Positions 53,991 through 64,000 are shown, numbered from the stretch's first letter. The stretch is 64,000 bases of DNA from Notamacropus eugenii (GCF_028372415.1 NC_092876.1:224211528-224275527); one strand, 5' to 3'. Notes: generated by a model not told the origin, from the sequence alone. Numbers and translations are program-made.

Positions 53991-54282
53991 ATTCTGAGAG
54001 GGATACTTCTAACCTTAGCAACTACTGTATGACACCAAGAAGTCAGGAATCATTGAATGTTATACTGTGAGAGGTGCTCCCTTCCACTACACCACTGGAG
54101 GAGGAAAAGATCATGTCTAGGAGGCTGAACCATGTATACCCAGCTGACCATAGGATTGGGACCTTGAGAACGTTCCTGCAGTGTTCAGTTTCACTGAAAG
54201 TGAAATCAGTTCAGCAGTCCCACAAATTTCCTAGGAATCTTTATCTGTCAGAAGAGTATAACAGGAATGTCAGGATCAAAAA

Positions 54283-54776
54283 TAAAATCCCCTCTGGCTT
54301 TGAAAGCCCTTCATAACCTGGCTTCTTTCTGACTTTCCAGTCTTCTTATACTTTACTCTCCCCACTGTTCTGTGATGAAGTGACATTGGCCTCCTTGCTG
54401 TTCTTAGAACCTGATACTACATCTCCTAATTCCAAGGAATAGTAGTTTTCCCCATCCCCCAAGCCTAGAACATTCTCCCTCCTCATTCCTACTTAAGAAC
54501 CTCCCTTGCTTCCTTCAAATCTTAGCTAAATCATCACTTTATTAAGAAGCCTTTCTAGATTTTCTTTAAGCACTATTAGTACCTTCCCTCTGTTGATAAT
54601 CTCCAATTTTTCCTGTATATAGTTAATTTGTATATAATTAATTTCATGTTGTCCCTCCCATTACATTTTCAGCTTCTTGAGAGAGGTACTTTTTTTTGTT
54701 TGTTTTTCACTGTGGTAGGTGCTTAATAAAGACTAATTGATTGACTGACTGACTGACTGATTGATTGAACCTCAAT
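54283..54776 (+). mobile_element. L2 LINE 3' end with TGAC/TGAT tail
   Basis: Well preserved: GCTTTGAAAGCCCTTCATAACCTGGC, TTTCCAGTCTTCTTATACTTTACTC, AGTGACATTGGCCTCCTTGCTGTTC, CCTGTATATAGTTAATTTG, GTGGTAGGTGCTTAATAAAGACTAATTGAT and then TTGACTGACTGACTGACTGATTGATTGA. Frames are broken. Confidence 0.85.
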
Positions 54777-54939
54777 AGACTTCAGAATAGTCTTCCTAAA
54801 TTACTATAGCTAAAGTGTTCATCATCCTTCAGATGACCTAGAGTTAAGCCTTTCCAAAATCTTAGGACAACCTAGGTTGGTGCTCAGATAAAAGACACTG
54901 GATCTGTTGCAGGATCTATACTCATAATCTTTATAGCTT

Positions 54940-55105
54940 GCTGGAATCATAGGGTTCTGAGCTGAGGGGATGATGGAGTTCATCCAATTCTTTCATTTTA
55001 CAGGTTTAGAGAAGTTAAGTGACTTACCCAGGGTCACAAAGGTAGTAAGTAACAAACCTTTAATTTCTACTCTGCCTCTTTGATACTAAATCCAGAGTTG
55101 TTCCA
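54940..55105 (-). mobile_element. MAR1-type SINE, minus strand
   Basis: GGAATCATAGGGTTCTGAGC, TTCATTTTACAGGTTTAGAGAAGTTAAGTGACTTACCCAGGGTCACAAAGGTAGTAAG and ACTCTGCCTCTTTGATACTAAATCC. Confidence 0.75.
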
Positions 55106-55680
55106 ACAGAGATAACATTGCACAGGGGATGAAGTGCTAAGCTTGCCCTTAGGAAGTCCTAAGTTCAAACCCTGCCTCGGTGACCTATTAGTTGTATTAC
55201 TTTGGACAAGTAACTTAATGTCCCTGACTCTGTTTCCATATATGTTAAGTGGGGATAATAATAGCATAATTAAATCACAGGTATGTTCTGTGTTGTTGTT
55301 GAGTCATTTTTCAGTCATGTCTGACTGTCACCCAATCTGGGGTTTTCTTGTCAGAGATACTAGAGTGGTTTGCCATTTCCTTCTCAAAGTTCATTTTACA
55401 GATAAGGAAACTGAAGCAAACAGGGTTGAGTGACTTGCCCAGGGTCACACAACTAGTAAGTGTCTAAAGTCAGATTTGAACTCAGGAAGAGTCTTTCTGA
55501 CTCCAGGCCTGGCACTTTATCCACTGTGTCACCCAGCTGCCGCTGGTCTGTTCTGTACTCCTCCCAGAAAAATGTTGTACCTACCTCATAATAGTGCTGT
55601 GAGGAGCAAATGAGACAGTGTGTAGAAAGCACTCTGCAAACATTAAAGTGTTATTTAAATGTCAGCTTTACTTTATGAAT
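55106..55680 (+). mobile_element. MIR-type SINE interrupted by another SINE
   Basis: First part 55106-55291: ACATTGCACAGGGGATGAAGTGC (head), AGTTCAAACCCTGCCTCGG (box B), TATTACTTTGGACAAGTAACTTAATG and TAAGTGGGGATAATAATAGC. Second part 55545-55680: GTACCTACCTCATAATAGTGCTGTGAGGAGCAAATGAG...GTAGAAAGCACTCTGC. The break falls inside the MIR sequence and is filled by the minus-strand SINE 55292-55544. Confidence 0.8.
55292..55544 (-). mobile_element. full-length RTE-tailed tRNA-SINE nested in a MIR
   Basis: Reversed: (GTT)n tail, GAGTCATTTTTCAGTCATGTCTGACTG, TGGGGTTTTCTTGTCAGAGATACTAG, TTTGCCATTTCCTTCTC, GAGTGACTTGCCCAGGGTCACACAACTAGTAAGTGTC, AGATTTGAACTCAGG (box B) and CTTTATCCACTGTGTCACCCAGCTGCC (head). 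Duplication GGTATGTTCTGT (55280-55291) and GGTCTGTTCTGT (55545-55556), 11 of 12. Confidence 0.9.
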
Positions 55681-55849
55681 CCTTCTTTGATCATCCGATC
55701 AGCAAATGACCTTTCCTTTCTCTGAACATCTATTAACTTCTTATTCATACCAATTTTATAGAACTAAGCATATATTGTTGTATAGAAGATTTGTTTCTTT
55801 ATTTCACATTACTCCCCTTCATATACTCTATGTAGCAGACAAAATAGAT

Positions 55850-56310
55850 AACTAGTTGTTCTCTGAACTGAGCATCACATCTCCCACCTTTCAGCATATA
55901 TATAAACTAACTCCTATCCCTGGAATGCAACCCCGCTCCTACCTTACCCACTCTGCCACTCTGAATTCATATTACCTTCCAAGGCTCAGTGGAGGTAACA
56001 CCTCCCAGAAGCCTTCCTTGATCTTCCCTTCCTGCCTCTCCTTACCATTCTCTATTTCCTTAAATTGGCTCTTATTTCCCAATCTATGTGTGAATCATGA
56101 GTCTTACAAGCTCATAAATCTAGAGTTGGAAGGAAATGTGTAGTCTAATTAGTCCAGTATCTTCATTTTAGAGATGTTGTGCCCTCCCCCGAGTAGAATG
56201 CAAATTCCTGGATGGAAAGGATTATTTTATTTTGTCCTCATGTTCCCAGCTGCTAGCATATGCTTTTCACTTAGTAAGCCCTTGATGAATTTTTGAGGGA
56301 TCAATAAATG
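55850..56310 (+). mobile_element. L2 LINE 3' end with a SINE scrap inside
   Basis: L2 blocks AACTCCTATCCCTGGAATGCAACC, CCTCCCAGAAGCCTTCCTTGATC, then after a gap GAGTAGAATGCAAATTCCTGGATGGAAAGG, TTTTGTCCTCATGTTCCCAGC and CACTTAGTAAGCCCTTGATGAATTTTTG. At 56108-56178 a minus-strand SINE scrap interrupts (CTCATAAATCTAGAGTTGGAAGG...CAGTATCTTCATTTTAGAGATG). Confidence 0.7.
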
Positions 56311-57087
56311 AATAAACTTTTTTTTTTGAATTACATTTGCTAGTGCTGGGGGAAAAAACAAATACTGTACTAAATTTAATTTTTTTTAAAGTGTCACCAA
56401 CTTGCCACTGGAGGACAAAGTCATAAAAAAGACTCAAGTGAATTATTCAGCCTTGAATGCCCCATTGTGCTTCCTTATAGCAATGAAAACTGCATGAATT
56501 GCCAATACATAAAGCCAAAGGATGGAGTCAGGGAGATATTTCTCTATAGCTCTACTGTTGTTGCCAATGTGGAAAGCCAAAATCATGGTTTTAGGCACAC
56601 ATGGTTTTCAATAGTATGCTTTGTTTTGCAAATATAGAAATGTTCTCCATGTGATTTTGGGAGTTGGTTTTTGCTTTTTGCTTTCTTTTTTTTTTTAGTT
56701 TCTCATCTTTAAAATGAAAATCTTTCCCTTTTAACAACATAGATTTTTGGTTTTTGTCTCAATTTCTTATATGCAGGGAACTCTTTTGAGGCCAATGTGT
56801 ATATTATATTTTAACATTACAATTAAACCTTTTCTACACACTCATATTCTCATTCCCTTGCTTAACTCTGGTTCTATTACCTGTTGAAGTCAAGTGTTGT
56901 CTTTCCCGTTTTGTCAGGTACTATTTTGAGTAGTTTAAATGTTTTATCCTCTTAAGATCATTTTTTGTGGTTAACCCTTGTGAAATAAGCAGATCTTCCC
57001 AACGAATTTGATTTCATTTCTCAAAAAAAGTCCAAATGCCTCTTTTCCATTTCATTTCTCCAAATCCTAGAGAGTTTAAAACCATTT
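56311..57087. other. no feature recognised
   Basis: AT-rich, with an A/T-run stretch near 56318 and 56687-56697. No gene or named repeat seen. Confidence 0.45.
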
Positions 57088-57200
57088 CATTTCTATATTA
57101 TGATGAATATCTTCTATGTCTCTAGGCCTTAGCTTCGTTGTCTATAAAAACAAGGGGGCGATTTAGAGGATCCCTTCTAGCTCCATAAATCTATGAGCCT
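57088..57200 (+). mobile_element. MAR1-type SINE 3' fragment
   Basis: TCTAGGCCTTAGCTTCGTTGTCTATAAAAACAAGGGGGCGATTTAGAGGATCCCTTCTAGCTCCATAAATCTATG fits the SINE 3' half (the ATCTGTAAAATGAGGGG...GACCTTCC...CTCTATGA pattern). Confidence 0.65.
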
Positions 57201-57799
57201 AGTAAAGTGTCAGAAACCTACCACCTCACTAGGAGGCCAACACAAAATTGCACCATGTATGTATACATACACACACATATATGTATATATATTATGTTAA
57301 AAACAGATTTAATAATGAAAATATACTCTTCCCAAAGCTTATTTTCATTGTTAGTTTCATATGATAAATCAAACTGCTGTATGTTTTTCCAGACTTCCTG
57401 TTTATTTTAGCCAAAGAGAAAGTATAAATCTTATATAAAGAGTGTTCATAAAAAGGAGCGTGCTGGATGTAGGAAAATAGCATGCAAACATCCTGCGATC
57501 TAATCACAAAAAAAAAAAAAAGCCTGTAACTAAGCTTTATCAGAGTAACATAAAAATTTCTTAAGAGCATTTTCGTTGGTTGGTTCCCGTTTGATTTTTT
57601 AAAAAAAATAAGTAAAAAAGAAACATGACAATTTCCTGAAAAGACTGACTTTCCATGTTAATGAAGTATTCCTGAGTATTGTGTGTATATGTAGGTTTGT
57701 ATGTGTATGTGTGACTTTACAATTCCCTTTTTAATAAATATAATGTAATTTTATAGTGAGAAAGCTGATTCTTGATAAAAAAAAAATCCAACAACAACA
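57201..57799. other. no feature recognised
   Basis: AT-rich with a short CA/TA run (57265-57295), an A14 run (57509-57522) and other A/T runs. No named repeat. Confidence 0.45.
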
Positions 57800-58130
57800 G
57801 TTTTTATGTGGTGCCCTATCCAGCTGACACTGTCCTTTTGGAAAGCCAATGACTTGTTAGTACCCCTAGCAGCAGTGTGAACAGATGCGTCCCTGACAGG
57901 CGATGGATGGTCAGGGTCCATCTGGCCAGTGCAGCTCGGACAGAAATGATGTATACAGCTTCATCAGCGAATGACTGTCATCAATCCTGTGCCATGGATA
58001 GCGTAAATGACAGCTACAGTGCAGCTGAGACCCCAGGTGTGAGGCTGAGGAGGACTGATTTAAGAATGCTGGATAATCAGGAATGTAGAGTCTTCTGGAC
58101 TTTAATTTGTATCTTTAACCTCCTATAAAT
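57800..58130. promoter_or_regulatory. candidate conserved non-coding element
   Basis: Unique-looking, higher-GC stretch with at least five CpGs (57887-58004) in a CpG-poor region. It holds TGACAG/CTGTCA cores (MEIS/TGIF-type) at 57894-57899, 57975-57980 and 58008-58013, a TGACTGTCA palindrome (57972-57980) next to TCATCAATC, and CAGCTG E-boxes at 57821-57826 and 58022-58027. No repeat family recognised. A short plus-strand frame (57877-58128) has no ATG-based support. Function is inferred from base composition and motifs only. Confidence 0.35.
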
Positions 58131-59719
58131 ATCTCTATATACTGGAGCAGGTATGTGTTTTTTAAAGAGTCTGATCATGAAATTAGCTTCAAGATGACAG
58201 CAGTTTTCTTGTTCTTTTTTAACTGCTGATTACCCTGGTTCCAACTCTCCATTAACAAATGCATGAAGTGCTTTCTCTACCACATGGTGGGCCCCACAAT
58301 TTAATTATTACCTCATTGATTTTTCATGTATTTCAATTTTGTGTTCTTCAAGTCACAGTGGCTGTCCTTTTGGGGCCATGTTTGTTTTTCTTTCCAAGAT
58401 TTCCTTATGGAATCATTTGGAGTCAAAGATGTTTTTGTTTGCCTTTTCTCCCCACCCCCATCTTTCCTTCAACCCGTCTTTAGGAATGTGTAGCTGAAAC
58501 AGCCTGGTAGTGGCTCGTAAACATGAAAGATCCAAAAAAGGAAACTGGGTTCCTTCCTAGTCTGTATAAATCTATAGTAGGAAACAATAACTTGATGCTT
58601 ACTCATGAAAAAAAAGGTACCTGGTTTTTAAATGGTCTCTCTTTAGTATGCATTAAAGATCATGCATAATTTGCATCTATTAGCATTTTATTATACTACT
58701 GGCACTGGGGAAAGGAAAATGAAAACAATTATTGTATCCTCAGAGGACATTTCTTTACTTATAACTATTTTACAATAAATCATTTTTGTTTATCAGTTTA
58801 CCGGATGAAGCAAATGCAGGAAAGCTTGAGACTGATGGTGTTCTAAAAGCCCAGGAATTTATATTGCAGCCCCACATGTTTTCACTGAAAGCTCTTCAAA
58901 TACTTCTAACTCATTAAAATGAATTATGTCAATTACAACCAGTAGACCTGGAAAACATTTGAATCTGATAGAAGAGTAGTTCCCCCTCCCATCCACACAG
59001 CAAACTAGAGAAAATCAGTCCTTTCTGGCACAAGCAAGGATCTTATCAAGATAATGGGATGTTGGTTATGCAAGGACTGAAAGATCTGGCAAAAAAAAAA
59101 AAAAACATTGTTAGTAGCGAGAAGCCTCTGCTTTTAGAATTAGTAAAATTAGTTATCTGATGTTATTTGGAGCAATACATTACAAGTAATAAGTGACTCA
59201 TGAGATTGGAAGACAACTTCACAGACAACTTAGCCTCTTCCTTTGCCTGTAGGACGTAAAAATTCAGCCCATCTCAACAAAAGTTCTTTAAGTCCCCACT
59301 GTGTGCAGACTATCCAAACAAACAGAGACAAATAGATCTTCTATTTATAGATCCCTCTGCAGAACGAGATTCTATAAAATAACAATACCAAGTCTTCAGA
59401 GCTGTGCATAGCAGTTTTAGCAAAGCATGCTTTTCCTCTTGCTTTTCCTTTTTGGTTGCTAATTTATTTGTTTTTATGTTACTTGGTTTTCCAATACAAT
59501 CCTATTCCCTGCTCAGAGATTATGTGGTTTCCTGTAAGTATAAAAAGAGAGGGGGAGGAAGTTTAGCAAAACAAATACGACAATCAAGTCCTACAAATAT
59601 ACATAATATTTCACATCCCTAGTTCTCTGTTTCTGCAAAGAACTGAAGGGGGCACACTCTCATATCAATTCAGTTGGACCAAGCTTAATCATTACAATTT
59701 TTACACACCATTCAATTTT
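58131..59719. other. repeat-poor stretch, possible regulatory DNA
   Basis: 1.6 kb in which I recognise no clear interspersed repeat, unlike most of the window. A perfect octamer ATTTGCAT (58669-58676) overlaps ATGCATAAT. An A-run lies at 59092-59105. 59275-59320 may be a scrap of a reversed L2 3' end. No gene seen. Confidence 0.4.
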
Positions 59720-59980
59720 GATTTTTGTTGTCATTTCTTCTCTTTCATTTGCAACAACATTGATATTGTTTTATTTTTATTCTTATCTCACTTTTCATAA
59801 GTTTGCATAATGTATCCTATGCATCTGTGAAGTCTTCATAGTCATCATTTCATGTGGAATAGTAATATTATTCTATTACATTTACAATTCTATTACATTA
59901 CAATTTATTTAGGCTAATGATGATGGGCATCTACTTTATTTCCAGGTCTTTGCTATTTAAAAAGCATAAAGGATTGCATT
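59720..59980 (-). mobile_element. L1 3' region, old
   Basis: GTCATCATTTCATGTGGAATAGTAATATTATTCTATTACATT...ACAATTTATTTAGGC and GATGGGCATCTACTTTATTTCCAGG parallel the ORF2 3' end of L1 copy 1 at 13238-13330 (TCATTTCTTATGGCACAATAGTACTCCATTACATT...). Diverged and short. Confidence 0.65.
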
Positions 59981-60834
59981 TCTAAGGCAGAGCAATAACT
60001 TTTCTTCTAGTTCTGAACTTCCCAAAGCAAACATCACAAGTCTAGAAAAAAAATCCCTTCAACATTTTTCTCTCATATCTCACATGAATTGCTGGGTCTG
60101 TTTCACTGGTCAATACAAAACATGAAATGAAACAAACTCTTTTTTTAGTAGCTACAAAAAGATATAAATAGAAGAGGGTATTAGAGTATGTGAGGGGTTC
60201 ATTTTTTAAAAATTTCTTTAAGAATTGAAAAAAAGTATATTGAAACATAATTTAAAAAATAATATCCAAAATATTATTGAGTCAAAAACTAGTCATAGTA
60301 ATAACCATGCAAATTATATGTGTGTGTATGCATGCATGTGTACATGTATCATATATACACAGATATATATCTATATGTAATAGTTCCCTCTAATTTTGAA
60401 GATATTTTAAGTACATCTAAAAGGCTAAGATTCTCTATGTATGTTGTAGTTAGAGGAGAGAATAGAACCACATTTATATCACTAATGTAAGAGAAAATGT
60501 TTGTTTCATTTAAGATATTCTACATTAATTGAATTTAATGCGTATGAGTGAATGAAAATGTTTGAATCTCATACATCTTACATTTCTAAGCAATGGTCTT
60601 ACATCAGACAATATTTGTACATGCTAAAATGTATAATTGAAGGAAAGTTTATATTAACAACTGGTTGGTTGTCCTTCACAAAGAGACAACCATGATTCAT
60701 GAATTTGCTAATTGTCACATAGGCAAACACTGGCAGGAATTTAGCCATACGTAATTTTAATGCAGGGAATATCAGTTTTCTACACTTAGTTCAATAAAGG
60801 TAGAGGTAGCAACAGTGTAGTCAGTGAATTGTTA
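59981..60834. other. no feature recognised
   Basis: AT-rich, with a TGTGTATGCATG/TATATA-rich patch at 60318-60380. No gene or named repeat. Confidence 0.45.
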
Positions 60835-61050
60835 GCTGAGTTCTGGGTCAAAAGGACCTAGTGCTGATTCTGACCCATATTGGCTAGGTGGTCCTGGGAA
60901 CATTGTTTGATTTACCTGAGAATATGTTTATGTAGGGATTCAGGTTATTTTAAAGGAATATTTTATTGTTCATTGAACTTAGTTGAGATGTCCAGAGATA
61001 TTAAGTATGCTGGCACATAGTAAGAGCTTAATAAATCCTCATAAACTCTA
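60835..61050 (+). mobile_element. SINE head plus an L2/MIR-type 3' end
   Basis: TGAGTTCTGGGTCAAAAGGACCTAGTGC, GGTGGTCCTGGGAACATTGTTTGATTTACC (core, decayed). Then, after about 40 bases, AAGTATGCTGGCACATAGTAAGAGCTTAATAAATCCTC. Confidence 0.5.
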
Positions 61051-61051
61051 A

Positions 61052-61253
<202 letters not shown>

Positions 61254-61402
61254 CACTTATCTTTCTACATCTCATGTATCTCTTTAGAAATAAGGCTACT
61301 CACTGCAAATTTAGAGGAAATGGAATTTGTAGACTGTTTAAAAAAACTTCACAAAATAGCCTAGCCATTCACTTGAACACATATATGAAATTGTTTCTAA
61401 AT

Positions 61403-61505
61403 GAAGGAGGAGGAGGAGGAGGTGAGGAAGAAGAAGGAGAAGAAGAAGAAAGAAGAAGAAGGAGGGGGAGGAGGAGGAGGAGAAGAAGGAGAAGGAGAAG
61501 GAGAT
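61403..61505. repeat. GGA/GAA purine tract
   Basis: About 100 bases of GGA, GAA and AGA on the plus strand, without a pyrimidine except one T (61421). The mirror-like R.Y tract is prone to triplex formation. Confidence 0.9.
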
Positions 61506-61631
61506 CATTTAGGAAGCCCTGAAATTCTCTAGAACTTGGTATAATCAGTTCAATAGCTTTGGTTTACTGAGGCATCTGGAGAATATCACTGTCTATACAG
61601 AATCCCTCTTCTACTAGAATTCTATGCCAGA

Positions 61632-61795
61632 CCAAAGATTATAGATTTGGAGCTAAAAGGGATCTCAGAAGTCAACTGTTACAACCCATTCATTTTGCAC
61701 ATGAGAAAATTAAGGCCTAGAAAGTTTAGGTGACTTACTCTAGGTTGCACAATCATAAATACAGAGCTGGGGATCAAATATTTCCATCACAGTGA
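61632..61795 (-). mobile_element. MAR1-type SINE, minus strand
   Basis: TTATAGATTTGGAGCTAAAAGGGATCTCAGAAGTCAACTG, TTTGCACATGAGAAAATTAAGGCC, GTGACTTACTCTAGGTTGCACAATC and TACAGAGCTGGGGATC. Head lost. Confidence 0.7.
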
Positions 61796-62337
61796 GGAGT
61801 ACCTTAAATGATCATATACTGCCCTGTTTTATGTGCCATTTTATGTTAATAATCAGAAAGTCATTGAACAAAATCATCTCCATGGTTATATTTATCACAG
61901 ATTTTTATACTGTATTATTGTATTGAATAAGAACATATAGAGGGATATTTTGTCCTATAATAATAATCTTGTACTATTCCTGTATAAGATGAAATCAGAA
62001 ATAAATTTCTTCAGTGATCCCCTCCCTCTCTGATTATCCATATTAAAGAAGCCATGAAGTGGGAGAAATATACTTGCCAGAGGTATCTGCAACTGTCATG
62101 GATGATGTGCTACATAAGAGTTCAAATGGAAAAGAAAATATTGTCTATAGTACCCTATTCTCTATAGAGGATCCATCAAAGGGGCTGTGAACTTGGATGG
62201 GATAAAATATGTGCATATTTGTTTTCACTAACTTGTAATCAAAACTTAATATTTCTTCAATTATGATTGGATAAAAACAATAACAACACATTATTCTGAT
62301 GAGTACATAGGCTTCAATGGATTGCCAAAGAGGCCCA
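61796..62337. other. no feature recognised
   Basis: AT-rich, no gene or named repeat seen; may belong to the RTE element that follows. Confidence 0.4.
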
Positions 62338-62338
62338 C

Positions 62339-62370
<32 letters not shown>

Positions 62371-62374
62371 GTCT

Positions 62375-62413
<39 letters not shown>
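62338..62413. repeat. compound (TC)n-(AC)n microsatellite
   Basis: TC units to about 62374 (with GTCTCT variants), then ATACACAC...CACACTC to 62413. It lies inside or at the edge of an RTE fragment. Confidence 0.95.
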
Positions 62414-62415
<2 letters not shown>

Positions 62416-62424
62416 AAAGTCTAC

Positions 62425-62900
62425 AAACTCCTCCTATATATTATGAAATTCCCAAAATCATCTTCCTTGAGGATGACATTGTGTTGATTGTACCAGACTT
62501 TGATTATGACAAAATACATCTTGAAATCCATAGTCAATCAAAAGAGGCCAATCCAGAAATTTGCCTAGGCAAATTAAAGTGGATTAAAAATACATATTGC
62601 TAGAATTATAGAATTTTATTAGAATTATAATGTATAGTTTTATAGGCAGCACATTGAAGTAATCCATTAATACATATATCTTGGACAAGTACTTCATATT
62701 GATAATGAACTAAGCCTAAAATTTAATGAGGAGAGAAAACTACATTGCATTTGGGAAATGGCATAAAAAAGTGGACAAAGGGGTAATAGCAGATGAATAG
62801 TTCAAGTGTAACAGCATTATTTTAAAAACAACATTGAAAGTCCTAGAAAAAGACCTCTGTGGTAAGCAAACTTCTGGAAGAACATGAACAATAATTACAT
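62425..62900 (+). mobile_element. RTE-type LINE fragment with RT core
   Basis: A short open frame ending at 62603 includes FLEDDIVLIVPDFD (the FADD catalytic site of RT, with A replaced), then HSQSKEANPEICLGKLKWIKNTYC, the typical following segment in RTE-clade RTs. In another frame after the stop comes YLGQVLHIDNELSLKFNEE (about 62676-62732), also typical. The two frames show at least one frameshift. Related to the RTE end at 300-680, but a separate copy. Confidence 0.75.
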
Positions 62901-63095
62901 GGGATTAAAAGACATCAAAGAGTTATGATTTTCAAAACTGGAAAGAATGATTCTTATATTCAAACTCAGAGAAAGATAATCTTTCTATCAGACTAATTCT
63001 TCCTGTACCCATGACCCTATTTTCCTCTACTCCTTTCCCTGATTGTTCCCCCTCTACTTCGCTCTAGCATCTCTCTCAGACAACTCAAGTCTCCA

Positions 63096-63150
63096 GTGGA
63101 TAAGCATTTGTTTAGCACCTAGTACGTGATAGGTACATTTTTCAGGTGCC
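63096..63150 (-). mobile_element. L2 3' end (first part)
   Basis: GGATAAGCATTTGTTTAGCACCTAGTACGTGATAGGTAC; seems to continue at 63365-63440 (TTAGGCAGTAAGGATGGCAAGAGG...CTCAAGGAGCTTGGATTC) after a SINE insertion. Confidence 0.55.
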
Positions 63151-63154
63151 TCAT

Positions 63155-63320
63155 ATGAGAGACCATGGATTAGACATTAAAGCACTAGCCTTGGAGTCAG
63201 AAGGACTTGAATTTAAGCCCTTCCTCTAACACATCCTGACTGTGACCCTGGGCAAGTCATTTAACCCCTAGGTGTTCCTAAGGAACTTTCTAAGATGATA
63301 AATTGCATATAAGGAACTGA
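63155..63320 (+). mobile_element. MAR1-type SINE inside L2
   Basis: ACCATGGATTAGACATTAAAGCACTAGCCTTGGAGTCAGAAGGACTTGAATTTAAGCCC (head, box B), then CTGTGACCCTGGGCAAGTCATTTAACCCC. Confidence 0.7.
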
Positions 63321-63524
63321 TCTTTCCTGAAGTTCATTAAACAGATGAAATGAACAGCATATTTTTTAAAAATGTGTTAGGCAGTAAGGATGGCAAGAGG
63401 AACACAGAAAATAGTTCCTACACTCAAGGAGCTTGGATTCTTTTATTCATATTTTATTTATTTTATTATTATACTGCATATATTTTATTTATTTCACTAA
63501 ATACTTCCTAATTTTGTGTAAAAT

Positions 63525-63755
63525 GCCTTTTAAGTTAATTTGTTTGTTTTCAGTTTTCAACAATCACTTCCATCAGTTTTAAATTTTCTCCCACTCACTC
63601 CCTCCTCCCTCCGTGAGTTGGCATGCAATCATATACATTCTTACTAAACACATTTTCACATTACTCTTGCTGCATAGAAGAATTAAAATGAACGGGAGAA
63701 ACGATGAGGAAAAACCAAGCCAAAACAAAGCATAACACAAGAGAAAATAGTCAAG
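63525..63755 (-). mobile_element. L1 3' end, minus strand
   Basis: TTTGTTTGTTTTCAGTTTTCAACAATCACTTCCATCAG, the polypyrimidine CACTCACTCCCTCCTCCCTCC (sense G-rich tract), ATACATTCTTACTAAACACATTTTCACATTACTCTTGCTG and GAATTAAAATGAACGGGAG align with the copy 2 3'UTR. 5'-truncated. Confidence 0.8.
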
Positions 63756-64000
63756 AGCTTACATTCTATAGTGAGTTTACCTTGCACACAGGAGGGATAA
63801 TTTAAGGTGGTCAAGAGCATTATCAGTTGAATGATTGGTTTCTATTAGAAGCTGTGCTCAGATGCCCAGGAAAGCTGTGGAAGTGAGAGGCAACAGCCTA
63901 GATAAAGGTGATGGAATCCTGGGTGCTGGAACAGGGAAAAGGAAAGGGAATATGCATTTATTAAGGATTGTGCTAAATGGTTTACAAATATCTCATTTGA
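63756..64000 (-). mobile_element. possible L2/MIR remnant at the window end
   Basis: 63952-64000 (ATGCATTTATTAAGGATTGTGCTAAATGGTTTACAAATATCTCATTTG) is a reversed MIR 3' end cut by the window edge. The part before it is unassigned. Confidence 0.5.

Overview
The window looks like repeat-dense, AT-rich intergenic DNA from a marsupial (metatherian) genome. The evidence is the mix of repeats. A young L1 with marsupial-type ORFs sits beside abundant L2 copies with (TGAC/TGAT)n tails, MIR/CORE-type tRNA-SINEs, SINEs with an RTE-like tail, RTE reverse-transcriptase fragments, CR1/L3 remnants, hAT elements and endogenous-retrovirus LTRs. The species cannot be fixed without a search. I see no host protein-coding gene: all long open frames belong to L1 or are shadows of repeats and microsatellites.

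Layout: 0.3-0.7 kb, RTE fragment. 1.1-3.8 kb, an L1-derived element with 5'UTR, ORF1 and 3' end but no endonuclease/RT (HAL1-like), followed by a 201-bp hAT foldback. 4.2-8.1 kb, L2 copies, an L1 3' end, a 30-base G run, and an L2 split by a hAT element. 10.3 kb, CORE-SINE. 10.6-12.7 kb, an old + strand L1. 12.7-19.7 kb, a full-length minus-strand L1 with intact ORF1 (393 aa) and ORF2 (1281 aa). 19.9-26.7 kb, a second, decayed full-length L1 in the same orientation, with its own target-site duplication, 159 bp away. 26.8-36.2 kb, SINEs, old L1, CR1/L3 and L2. 36.27-36.57 kb, a hAT element. 36.65-36.92 kb, a U6 snRNA-L1 chimeric retropseudogene with a 16-bp duplication. 36.9-42 kb, L2 and SINEs. 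41.5-42.7 kb, the 3' end of an ERV with its LTR. 43.5-44 kb, a 480-bp TTC/TTG tract. 45.3-45.9 kb, a retroviral LTR in an inverted (foldback) arrangement. 46-51 kb, SINEs and L2. 51.6-54 kb, a long minus-strand L2 split by a solo LTR. 54-56.3 kb, L2 and a SINE nested in a SINE. 57.8-59.7 kb, a repeat-poor stretch that may hold conserved regulatory DNA. 59.7-64 kb, L1, SINEs, long TC and GGA/GAA microsatellites and an RTE RT fragment.

How the parts relate: the intact L1 encodes the machinery (RNA-binding ORF1p; endonuclease/RT ORF2p) that can explain the L1 copies, the HAL1-like element and the U6-L1 chimera. L2 and RTE relatives are the likely past drivers of the MIR/CORE and RTE-tailed SINEs. 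The best finding is the U6-L1 chimera. Next are the structural differences between the two L1 copies (coiled-coil units, 60-bp 5'UTR monomers, long inter-ORF spacer), the HAL1-like element and the inverted LTR.
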